From the NCBI GenBank assembly GCA_946965045.2, contig OX337228.1, positions 3,596,001-3,660,000 on the forward strand: DNA of 64,000 nucleotides. Direction: 5' to 3'. Below, piece by piece: positions 1-8,735 of this stretch. Made by a program: the position numbers and the translations under genes. Each line of letters opens with the position of its first letter. The stretch's first letter is position 1. Under the pieces are notes generated by a model. That model was not told where the DNA came from, did no database searches, and saw only the letters and a list, made by a program, of their open reading frames with translations. The stretch comes from Epithemia pelagica. Its lineage: Eukaryota; Bacillariophyta; Bacillariophyceae; Surirellales; Surirellaceae.

Positions 1-428
1 GTGTATTGGGCGGCGGATTCAACGCCTTCGGCTACCACCCAATGGACATTGGGACGCATTCCCTTCGGTCAGGAGCAGCCATGGCTCTCTTCCTGGCTGA
101 TTGTTCCGTCGTCAAGATCATGATTCTTGGTCGATGGAGCTCGACCGCCTTCATGAAATATATCCGACCACAGGTTCTTGAATGGACCACGGGCATGGCC
201 CAATTAATGCTCAACACCACCGACTTTCGGCATGTTGACAACTCAACAACAGCTTCCCGCATCGCCTCCTTGGAACAACTGCGGAACCGACTCGACAACC
301 TCGTTGATCCGGCCCTTCAAACGAACAGCGAGACTGCTCTCGAATCACCGGATGAAAACCTCTTTAACACCTTCAATGGCCAAGATCCCCAACATCACTT
401 CCCCACCACTCTCCATCTCGACTTCTAG
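1..428 (+). CDS. C-terminal part of a tyrosine recombinase (mobile-element integrase), 5'-truncated by the window edge
   Basis: The frame is already open at the window edge, so this is the end of a longer gene. The first ~60 residues match the last catalytic segment of a tyrosine recombinase: box II HSLRSG supplies the H-x-x-R pair, LGRWSS supplies the Trp found in place of the third-box His, and KYIRP supplies the nucleophilic Tyr. About 80 low-complexity residues follow to a TAG stop. Proteins of this family cut and rejoin DNA through a 3'-phosphotyrosine intermediate. In eukaryotes they are mostly carried by DIRS retrotransposons or Crypton-like elements. Its motifs differ clearly from the recombinase at 8736-10283, so it is not a copy of that element. 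A 172-bp repeat begins 46 nt downstream and may be part of the same element. The element class cannot be decided without upstream sequence. Confidence 0.7.
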   Translation, partial: VLGGGFNAFGYHPMDIGTHSLRSGAAMALFLADCSVVKIMILGRWSSTAFMKYIRPQVLEWTTGMAQLMLNTTDFRHVDNSTTASRIASLEQLRNRLDNLVDPALQTNSETALESPDENLFNTFNGQDPQHHFPTTLHLDF

Positions 429-473
429 CCCAGCTGGACATCGTTGGATTGTAATATCGGGTTTGATGGTAGT

Positions 474-645
474 GGAGCCATTTTTGGTTTCAGAGGCCTT
501 CGGCAAAACTATGTGTCTATCGTTTAGATTTAGCATCTTGTTTACAAATCTCAACGGACCAAGTTTTCGGTGACAGAACCGACTGCGATCTCTCGGACAG
601 ACCGAAACGGCACGTGCCAAGGATGTTTGTCGTAGTGTCTCTTCG
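474..645 (+). repeat. 172-bp direct repeat, copy 1
   Basis: This stretch, beginning ggagccatttttgg and ending gtgtctcttcg, is repeated almost exactly at 917-1088. I saw one substitution (tagcatc against tagaatc). It starts shortly after the recombinase stop. It has no supported coding content. Confidence 0.9.
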
Positions 646-916
646 GTGTCTGTACTGGGTGGAGTGACGTGGCCGATGCTGGCCAGACTCCGCGACCGAC
701 AACAGAGGTGCGACTGCTCCGCCTCCTCGACGCGAGGCGAGCATCCGATTTGATTCCCACAATCGGAAGTTTTAGGATGACCCTGATGCAGAGTCGTTGG
801 AGCGTGAGAAGAGCTCACTCTTCTTGGGTTCAGCATCTTTGCAACGACTACGAGACGAGTTCGAGATCGCAACGATTCTAGTTAGCTAATCTTAAAATTT
901 CCCCCCCCCCCGCCCT

Positions 917-1088
917 GGAGCCATTTTTGGTTTCAGAGGCCTTCGGCAAAACTATGTGTCTATCGTTTAGATTTAGAATCTTGTTTACAAATCTCAACGG
1001 ACCAAGTTTTCGGTGACAGAACCGACTGCGATCTCTCGGACAGACCGAAACGGCACGTGCCAAGGATGTTTGTCGTAGTGTCTCTTCG
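917..1088 (+). repeat. 172-bp direct repeat, copy 2
   Basis: Second copy of the repeat at 474-645, in the same orientation. It is immediately preceded by a C-rich run (about 900-915), which could mark the junction of a duplication or of a reverse-transcribed insertion. The 271 bp between the copies carries no recognisable gene. Confidence 0.9.
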
Positions 1089-1119
1089 AATCGATATGGG
1101 TAACCAGTAGCCATCAAAA

Positions 1120-1204
1120 CCCTCGGTATCAGTGTCCACTGCTTAGCTGTTTTTTGTCTGTGCCACCTTCATAGGTTCCCAAGTGGACACAGACAGAAAA
1201 TTTC
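1120..1204 (+). repeat. Left 85-bp terminal inverted repeat
   Basis: Exact inverted match to 2422-2506. Perfect identity over 85 bp suggests recent activity or recent copying. Confidence 0.93.
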
Positions 1205-2421
1205 ACTTTTCGTCTGTCCTTTTCACCAATATGGTTCCTCGTGCTGGTGGAAATGCCGGCGTGCAAGTGACAGTTGGCCGTTAGCATCTTCCTGTGACCT
1301 TCAAATTTGGAATCCTTTCACACGACTCTCGTCTCGTCACAAAAATCTCACGCGGTGTCAAAAACATCGACATTGACCATGAAACAAGCTCTTTCCGAAT
1401 CCTTGCGACCTGAAGCAGTATTTTGGTTTTTCTCTCCTGTTGCTTGTTGTTTGTCTCTTAGCTTCTTTCATGTCCTGCATAGTTTTCTCACACGTTATCT
1501 CATTAATCTTTGTCCCTGTTAATGTTGATGCTTGGTGCTCCTTTGATTTTGTCGCAATGAAATGGAGGACAAGTCATTGTAGGCCGTTTGCCACAACTTC
1601 TCCTTGCTTTAATCGTAGTGCTGTTTGATTGTTGGTTGGTTGTGTTCTTATTTTTGTAGCATGTTTTTTTACTCTCATCATTGTGCTTCGCCCATCTCCA
1701 TGTCGACCACAGATCAAGAACCTTTCGTTGTGTGTCGGATACTCAAGTACCTAGACCTAGAGATGACGACAAACTGAGGCAGCTTGTTGCCACTAGGCCT
1801 ACTCAATCTAGTCTTCATAGATCACAGAGTCGATCAGATATGCTTCAAGATGGTCTCAAACCTACACCAGAGTGTCATGGTTGTTGAAAGCACGGCAATA
1901 ACACGCACGATCTTACAAAATCTATGAAAGATTAGAACTAAACTTCTGATAGAAACTCCTAAAATACTCCTACAAAGAAATGAAGCTCTATGTGGTCTCC
2001 AATTTTAAGCCGAGGCTCGAATGGAGAATTGGCATTCCATAGGCACAAACATTCACTCTCAATGAAGTGGACAGAGAGAGAGACAGTTGTCGAATGTCGA
2101 ATATCAGAAGAGAAAAACGAATACAAGTGTGAGGGAGAACTTAGAATGACAGTACAAGAACTGTTGTTGTCATGGAAACATTTTTGTACGTTCAAACTTA
2201 CCTCAATTGCATGAAAGGCGACAATTCATGCCATGCCATTGTGGGTGATGGCCTCTGTATGATTTTATGGGGGATTTGGATGGCGCATTCTGCAAAGACC
2301 AACCAACCGTCATCCACGCAGGGCCGCTTGCTGGGCATGCGTCTGATTCATGAACTGCGAAAACTCCAGCTGTGTATGCGTGCCAATTTGCAATTTAGTC
2401 ATTTCCATTTGCGTCAAAAAG

Positions 2422-2506
2422 GAAATTTTCTGTCTGTGTCCACTTGGGAACCTATGAAGGTGGCACAGACAAAAAACAGCTAAGCAGTGGACACTGATAC
2501 CGAGGG
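2422..2506 (-). repeat. Right 85-bp terminal inverted repeat
   Basis: Exact inverted match to 1120-1204. Confidence 0.93.
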
Positions 2507-2607
2507 AATCAGTAATCAGTACGAGATGTAATCAGACATCCGACTTGCTTGCAACCAAATAATATTGTATATCTTACACCTCCTACTCGTACGAGTAAGG
2601 AAAATCG

Positions 2608-3138
2608 TACTACAAGCTGAGTTCAGACAGAATGTTCCTGTCGTAGCGCTCCAGTAGGAAATCTACGTATTTCGCGCCAGCCATCCACTTAATATAGCCC
2701 TTCTTATCCTTCTTATCTTGCCTCTCTTGTGAAAAGTGTGCTTCCGAAACATCTCGACTCTAGAGAAAAACTTCGTCTTTTGTACGAGACTATCGTGCGT
2801 GGGGTGCGTCCGATGATCGTGTCATTGCGGATGATGCCAACCGTTCGAGATGTTGCCCCATTGGTGGTGGTCCAACGACACCCCAAGGGAGCTGGGTGCA
2901 ACATCTTGAACGGTTGGGATGGCCCTCCACCATGGTCAACAGTCAACCGTTTTTTGTAATTTTTACGAAATTCTAGCGTTCGGAAGAAATCACACACAAC
3001 ACTCTGGATAACAAAATATTAATTTAAGCCACTGGGAAGTCGCGAGTCGGTCACAAACGCTTTCGAGGATTGTTCTTCTGGTACTAATTATACAGGGGTC
3101 TACGACAGGAACATACTCCCTGAACTCAGCTTGTAGTA
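2608..3138. mobile_element. MITE-like element with 39-bp inverted ends
   Basis: Ends 2608-2646 and 3100-3138 are inverted repeats with about 3 mismatches in 39 (tactacaagctgagttcag at the outer side). The element is 531 bp with no supported gene, which fits a MITE. A separate 20-bp inverted repeat lies in its middle (2837-2917). It lies about 100 bp beyond the right end of the 85-bp TIR element. Confidence 0.75.
2837..2917. repeat. Hairpin: 20-bp stem, 41-nt loop, inside the MITE
   Basis: 2837-2856 (ccaaccgttcgagatgttgc) pairs with 2898-2917. The only mismatch would be a G-U pair in RNA. Confidence 0.75.
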
Positions 3139-3753
3139 GAAAACAGCAAACAACAAACGCTAATGCATAGAGTGCATACTCGAAAATATCCCTCATTGTT
3201 ACCTTTTGCTACTAGCTAGAGCTCTACTACTCGTAGTAGTGCGAACTGCGACGCTACCTAAAAAAAACTTCTCCTACTCCTACTCGCTAGCTACGCCTTA
3301 TTGTAGCTGGAGTTTTCGGCACTGATGAATGAGCGATCTACCTTGCGCGTCGTTCGTGGCTTGGCAGTGTGGGTGATCGTCGCTAGTTGCCCCAGTTCCA
3401 TAGAGTAATTGGCAGCGCAGAAAGGTTTGCGTCCAGTGGTCTACCTAGGACCTAGGAAAGGACCTGGAAGTCCGAATCGGTCTCAAAGCATTACTCGCAT
3501 CCTCTTCTAATTTGCTCTGACTATAGATGTCACGGAACCACACATCAGATGATATCAGTACTATCCAAACATATCTCTACGATACAACATGATCACTCTT
3601 GCTCTCTTCCAACACAATCCCACTCTTGCTTCTATCACACGAGCAAGCACTTTGACATACATCATACATCCCCCAAATGGGCTTGGACATTAGACTTTCG
3701 GGCCAAACCCAGAACAAGCAGAAATTATCTTCGAATCTGAATCAACGTCTGCA
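3139..3753. other. Intergenic, no gene seen
   Basis: This stretch separates the MITE from the 3' end of the HMG-box gene. I see only short motifs: a small ctactac/gtagtag inverted repeat near 3223-3239 and short repeated cctagga/cctactc words. No ORF here is convincing. Confidence 0.6.
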
Positions 3754-5019
3754 TCATGATGGTTCATCGTCCTCATCATCATCCTCTTCTTGTCGTTTCT
3801 CAGAGTCTGGTTTCTCTTGTTGTTGCTGTTTATGATTGAATTCATCCATTTCTTTCCGGTAGCGTTGCATATCAACCGCTGCCTTATCTTTGTACTTAGT
3901 CAGTGTTTCTCCTTCAATTTTCTTCCATTGTGCTGATATAACTTGAGCCATTTCAGCAAATCCTATCCCGCTCCTCTTCTTTTTCCTGTCATTTTCTTGG
4001 CTCGGCGCTTTCTTTTTGTCTTCGCTACTAGCCTCGCTCTCTTCATCCTCTCCGGTTCCTTGTGCAGCAAGCATCTTAGCGCGCTCATCTTTGAAAAACA
4101 GATTATATGCTGACAAGGGTCGCTTCGGTTTTCCAACTTTCCGTTGAAACTTTCTTTGCTTTACTTTCTTCTTTGGCTGATCTTTCACGACAGCCGAGGG
4201 AGATGACGTCGTATTACCAGAAGACGGCAACGCCGAATGTGAATGTGGACCTTGTGGATAACCATACCCCGAAGCCGGGTGGAAATAATGTGGAGGGTAC
4301 TGGCTCTGACTAAATTGCTGCCCAGACGAGTTGTGTTGAGCTCCTGGGTGTGTCGGAAAGCCTTGGTGGTAAGACTGAATGAATGGCGAAGTTGATGGAT
4401 ACGACATGTTTTGATACGGACCACCGTGATGATGATCCCACTGAGGGTGTGCAGGTTGGCGCCCGGTTAAATGAGAACTCATATGAGCGTAAGATGGTTG
4501 GTTCATCTGACTCATGGGTGGACCAACACTCGGTCCGGGCTGTTGTGACGCGGGAGGGTAAGCCGTGAGAGGAGACGGCCCTTTATATCCGTAGTGTGAA
4601 TGTTGTGGCTGTGGATTGCTGGCATACTCAATGGCAGGAGGACGATGCTGGTTCGATGAGTAGTACATGTTGGAGCCGTCCAGTTGATTTTGTGGATGAG
4701 AATACTGATAAGCGCTGTCTTCGTTGTTTGGATCGTAATCATGAACCAACTGAGAGCGTTGATCCGGATCTCTCGGGGTCTCCGAATACTCGTGATTGCC
4801 GCGATAACTTTGGTAATGCAGCGGAGATGACGGCACTGGTCCTTCAGGGTTACGTTCCATTGGCCCGCCCGGAAAGAAATGGCTCGACATGTGGTCTACC
4901 GCAACAGCACCTGGAGCTTCGGTCCCTCTTTCGCTTGAAGCTGGCCCTGCATAGCTCTGACTATACAACCATGGCGCGTTGCCTCCCATTGATCCTGGGT
5001 ATTGCTCCTGTCCATCCAT
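3754..5019 (-). CDS. HMG-box DNA-binding protein
   Basis: Single-exon, 421 residues, starting at an ATG. The first ~280 residues are a low-complexity Gln/Pro/Ser/His/Tyr-rich region, probably disordered. A basic stretch (KKKVKQRKFQRKVGKPKR) then leads into an HMG box at about residues 295-395: helix I KRPLSAYNLFFKDERAK, helix II GIGFAEMAQVISAQWKKI, and helix III rich in Lys, Tyr and Arg. The C-terminus is a Gln run and an acidic tail (EEDDDEDDE), as in many HMGB proteins. Helices I and II are separated by ~30 more residues than in a canonical box, with an acidic then basic insert. HMG boxes bind and bend DNA in the minor groove. The protein probably works in chromatin or as a transcription factor; targets cannot be inferred. 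Confidence 0.88.
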   Translation of the reverse strand: MDGQEQYPGSMGGNAPWLYSQSYAGPASSERGTEAPGAVAVDHMSSHFFPGGPMERNPEGPVPSSPLHYQSYRGNHEYSETPRDPDQRSQLVHDYDPNNEDSAYQYSHPQNQLDGSNMYYSSNQHRPPAIEYASNPQPQHSHYGYKGPSPLTAYPPASQQPGPSVGPPMSQMNQPSYAHMSSHLTGRQPAHPQWDHHHGGPYQNMSYPSTSPFIQSYHQGFPTHPGAQHNSSGQQFSQSQYPPHYFHPASGYGYPQGPHSHSALPSSGNTTSSPSAVVKDQPKKKVKQRKFQRKVGKPKRPLSAYNLFFKDERAKMLAAQGTGEDEESEASSEDKKKAPSQENDRKKKRSGIGFAEMAQVISAQWKKIEGETLTKYKDKAAVDMQRYRKEMDEFNHKQQQQEKPDSEKRQEEDDDEDDEPS

Positions 5020-5377
5020 CGAACAGTCGACAATTTACAAATTGTCGGGATAGGTCCAGGCTGACCACTTGGTTGCCAATCCGGAAAAGGGAGAAGATAG
5101 GCAACTATGAAAGGAGGCGAAGGAAGATAACTTGGACAAGATAGGTCGGTTGAGTTGTTAAGCGAGTTTAAGCAAAATGCACGAACCGGCGCTTTGCACC
5201 ATACATGTGAGGCAAAATCTATAGCCTTTTCGAGAGCAAGCCTTCAACCAGAAACCAGAACCTGACATGCGAAAGAATAGATAAGCCTGGAGCCCAAGGC
5301 TTGAGTTAAAAATTCACATATTACAATAGCTAAGCTCGTGTGGCTGTTATATACACTAACTAATCGTAAACGACATA
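5020..5377. other. Upstream region of the HMG-box gene
   Basis: Presumed promoter and 5' leader of the minus-strand HMG-box gene, ending at the left TIR of the next element. No gene or clear motif seen. Confidence 0.5.
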
Positions 5378-6502
5378 CCCTCCGACTAGATGTCCGCTTC
5401 TTAGCTCGTCTGTTCGGGCAAGACAAACCCAATCTCACAGACAAAAAAATGAATGGAAATTTCACATCCATCGGTGGAAAGGCTGGCGTGATGTGACAGC
5501 TGGAAGATGGCAGGCGTTCTGCTCAACAAGACTCAAAATAGTGTTCTCAGTGAGATCACGGGTCACAAAATCGTTTTGTTGGCATGCTTCGTCCCTGGCC
5601 ATCTCATCTCATCTTTGTCACTGCACATCCATCATGGTAAGTTCTGGAATGGCTAATACTTGCATTGGAATGGACAATGTTTAGTTGTAGGCTCTCACTA
5701 CGTTGCCAGTTGCCATAGTGTGTCATTTGTTTGTGCCATGTAACATCCATTTTGGTCGATGCCATGTGGGGCTGCTGGCATCATTTGTAGGATTCTTATA
5801 GAACAAAATAGAGCTATAGACCTCAATTAGGAGTAGGTAGGATAAGTGGAGGAAGCCATCCATTTTTCCTCTGCTGTCGCTCAGTTTGGGTCTTTTGTGG
5901 ATTGTGATGTCGACCTGCTCCTGTTGTTCTTTTTTTGTTACCATGAGCATGACTTGTCTTTCCCAGCAGTGCAGGGGACTCTACACTCTATATGCTCCAT
6001 AACGCAACTAGAAAGAGACGTATTCTAAAATAGGACTGTATGTGGTTGCAAAGAGACAAGCCTACGGCAACGGCACGGTGTTGTGGAGGAGGGTCCACTT
6101 TTAAACGGACACAAACACTAGAAACAACCACACTTCTCCTAGAAAAAAACAAAGAAAGGATGGGGTAGAGCAAAACACTATCTATGGTCTATATGTCAAA
6201 TGTCCATGGTGTGCAGATGATAGAGAATGCATTGTGATGGTGCATGTCCATTATCCATGTCAAAAGGTGCGTAGTGAAAATAATGTGGGTCGCAACTTGG
6301 GACGACAATCAAGAATGGGGAAGACCAACGGTCAAAGTGCGCACGCCTGCTCACAAAATTTCAAAACGGTGATCCAGAAGGCCGGTGTGATCATTTTCAT
6401 TTTGACCCGAAATTTTCTTCAAAAACGCAAAAAAACCAAAATTAAAATGGTTGGTCGCGGAGAGCGGCTGGGGGGCTAAGAAGCGGACACCTAGTCGGAG
6501 GG
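5378..6502. mobile_element. Non-autonomous TIR element, relative of the 1120-2506 element
   Basis: 5378-5405 and 6475-6502 are inverted repeats of 28 bp with one mismatch, starting CCCTCCGACTAG and running to CTTAGC. The first ~30 bp follow the same pattern as the 85-bp TIR of 1120-2506. A subterminal word around ggtggaaa and ggcgtg is also shared at the same relative place (about 5471-5490 against 1248-1265). The 1.07-kb interior has no supported ORF. No clear target duplication was seen. Confidence 0.75.
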
Positions 6503-7076
6503 TTGATAGTTGTCAATACATACAATAGAGACAATACAATAGCCGAACAATACTCCTTCCAAAACCCTAGCAGAATAAAGTTTAGTCGCGATGAGTCGAA
6601 TTCAGGAGCCATCAGTATTGAACTTACATACACCATTCAATCACGATCTCACAAGACTAAAACACGCTGGGAAGGAGATAAAAATTGACAGTCTCAAGTA
6701 TCTTGAGTATCGCCATTGTGTACTCCAGTCCCCAGCGGGATTCTCCGGTGTACTGTATTTTGTGACTTACAGAAGATACACCCTATAAGTCATTCTCGCT
6801 AGGGGGTGGTGTACGAGTACTCATACCTCATAAGGTTACTCGTCTACCGTCTACTCGTAATTAGCGATTATTGTTTGTCGCGCACGCAGAAAACGGAGCG
6901 CGAGCGAATTGAAAGAAATCCGCGAATCCGCGAATTGATTCTAGTACATAAGCCCTGTCGCCACGGTGCACGGTTCGCGCAAGTCGGAAGTCGGAGTTAC
7001 CAACAGAAAAACTAGTGGCGACCGGACAAAAAAGAAAGTACTCCTTGCATCATACTCCTACTTATACTCCTTTTTT
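6503..7076. other. Intergenic between two mobile elements
   Basis: I see no convincing gene. The short plus-strand ORFs (6503-6688, 6591-6788, 6806-7015) have no recognisable domain. The right part is AT-rich with repeated tactc words, ending in a T run at the TTAA of the next element. Confidence 0.5.
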
Positions 7077-7440
7077 TTAACGCCATTCGTAATCGAGTAG
7101 TAAATACACTACTCCGAAAAAGTCGAGTAGTAAATACACTATTGTACTCCCATATCTTCCTCTCTTTGTATGATACTCATTATTGACGTCATATCATTTT
7201 GAACCCTTTATTCTGGTAGATTTTGCCATTTGGAACATTTTGATATATGATATTGTACACCGATTCCTTCGTTATCGCTCTCGTCCTCTCGTTTGAAAGT
7301 TCAACAATTGTCCTCATTTTTGTTGTCTGACTCCAAAGGTCCATGTTTGATTGCTGATTTCTTTCTCCCGAAGTACAATCAAGTGCCAACCTTCTCCATT
7401 CTGCTTCGTAACATTACAACGAACTGAAATACAAAAGGCC

Positions 7441-7602
7441 ATGTCGTCAGCTCCTTCCGATTCCATTGAAGATACGCAAACGTCCACAAGCGCCTATTCG
7501 CAACCTTTGCTTTACTCATCAACCCAAGACAACGAATCAAGCCAAGTGTCATCAGTGCCTGCTCCAGTCCCTACCCAACGTTCACGACAACCACCACTAA
7601 CC
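7441..7602 (+). pseudogene. Short Ser/Thr/Gln-rich frame cut by the retrotransposon
   Basis: An ATG at 7441 opens 54 codons (MSSAPSDSIEDTQTSTS...) before the retrotransposon begins at 7603. If the insertion is removed at the shared CG, the frame would continue for only about 10 codons on the far side before a TGA. There is no recognisable domain. It may be a remnant of the host element's gene or chance. Confidence 0.25.
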
Positions 7603-8019
7603 CGGTACTAGTTCCTCTCTCTTCTGAGGACACCGACCCTTCTCGTTCTCACATTCTTACACACTTAGAAAAACTATATTAAAGTACTTGACCAACGCTG
7701 GGGGGGTTATGGCCCCCCACCCATATCCGTAGGAAGGATCCGTAATCGCGCCACAGTCGCAGATCTCCAGAATCTGCTAAACTGTGTTTGCCGTGGGCGA
7801 GTGTGTCTCCAGACCAGAACCCCCACTCCTTATCCTCACAAAGTGAGACCGCATCCTCGAAATATCTTCGCAGCGATGCAGAAGTCAGCTGCAATGAGTT
7901 GCCACACTCAAGCAACCAACCGTGGAGAGAGACTTCCAGTCCATGAAACAGGCCAGCTGACGGACAACAAGCGACCTAGACATATACCACCGAGGTAGTA
8001 GTATAGCCGAGTCATCACC
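7603..8019 (-). repeat. DIRS terminal repeat B2 (417 bp)
   Basis: Direct repeat of 8245-8661. The 237-nt minus-strand frame inside each copy is identical in translation, which confirms near-perfect identity. It is followed by a 14-bp G-rich spacer (8020-8033) before A2. Confidence 0.93.
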
Positions 8020-8033
8020 GGGCGGGCGGGTGG

Positions 8034-8246
8034 GCGAAAGAAGCGAATACACAGAACCAATGGGTGATCAAATCCTTGATGACTGTGCTCTTCTTCTTTC
8101 CAACAATTTATGATTGCTGAACTTTTGTTGGGACGGTCATAGGAATGACCATCCCAACCACTTCTTGCTCTTGAGATCTCACTGGGATCAATGTCCTCTT
8201 CATCGTTCGTCCGTCGGTCCCTTCTTGACCGGGGCGGTACGATGCG
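8034..8246 (-). repeat. DIRS internal repeat A2 (213 bp)
   Basis: Direct repeat of 16408-16620 with one noticed difference (gttgggacgg against gttgtgacgg). It shares its last CG with the start of B1. Confidence 0.92.
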
Positions 8247-8661
8247 GTACTAGTTCCTCTCTCTTCTGAGGACACCGACCCTTCTCGTTCTCACATTCTT
8301 ACACACTTAGAAAAACTATATTAAAGTACTTGACCAACGCTGGGGGGGTTATGGCCCCCCACCCATATCCGTAGGAAGGATCCGTAATCGCGCCACAGTC
8401 GCAGATCTCCAGAATCTGCTAAACTGTGTTTGCCGTGGGCGAGTGTGTCTCCAGACCAGAACCCCCACTCCTTATCCTCACAAAGTGAGACCGCATCCTC
8501 GAAATATCTTCGCAGCGATGCAGAAGTCAGCTGCAATGAGTTGCCACACTCAAGCAACCAACCGTGGAGAGAGACTTCCAGTCCATGAAACAGGCCAGCT
8601 GACGGACAACAAGCGACCTAGACATATACCACCGAGGTAGTAGTATAGCCGAGTCATCACC
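8245..8661 (-). repeat. DIRS internal repeat B1 (417 bp)
   Basis: Direct repeat of B2 at 7603-8019. It lies just downstream of the recombinase stop. Confidence 0.93.
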
Positions 8662-8735
8662 CCGTTTGGTCTTTCCTTCAACCTTCGTATTTCTCATTCA
8701 TAATCCTCTTCCTCTCCTCCTTCTCCCTGATTTTC

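Larger units (their letters stand above)
1120..2506. mobile_element. Non-autonomous TIR DNA transposon with perfect 85-bp terminal inverted repeats
   Basis: The ends 1120-1204 and 2422-2506 are exact reverse complements over 85 bp, beginning CCCTCGGTATCAGTGTCC. The 1.2-kb interior has only short open frames, none resembling a transposase, so the element would need a transposase supplied in trans. I found no convincing target-site duplication next to the ends. The outermost ~28 bp resemble those of the element at 5378-6502 (shared pattern CCCTC, TGTCC, CTTAGC), so the two look like one family. A 34-bp interior block (2301-2334) recurs in the element at 51247-52536. Confidence 0.85.

Noticed and set aside
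7801-7998. Identical 65-aa plus ORFs at 7801-7998 and 8443-8640
   Set aside because: They are identical only because they lie in the B repeats of the retrotransposon; no protein features.
7603-8661. 417-bp direct repeats read as LTRs of an LTR retrotransposon
   Set aside because: Both copies lie on the same side of the coding region, interleaved with A2. This is the DIRS split-repeat layout, and the integrase is a tyrosine recombinase.
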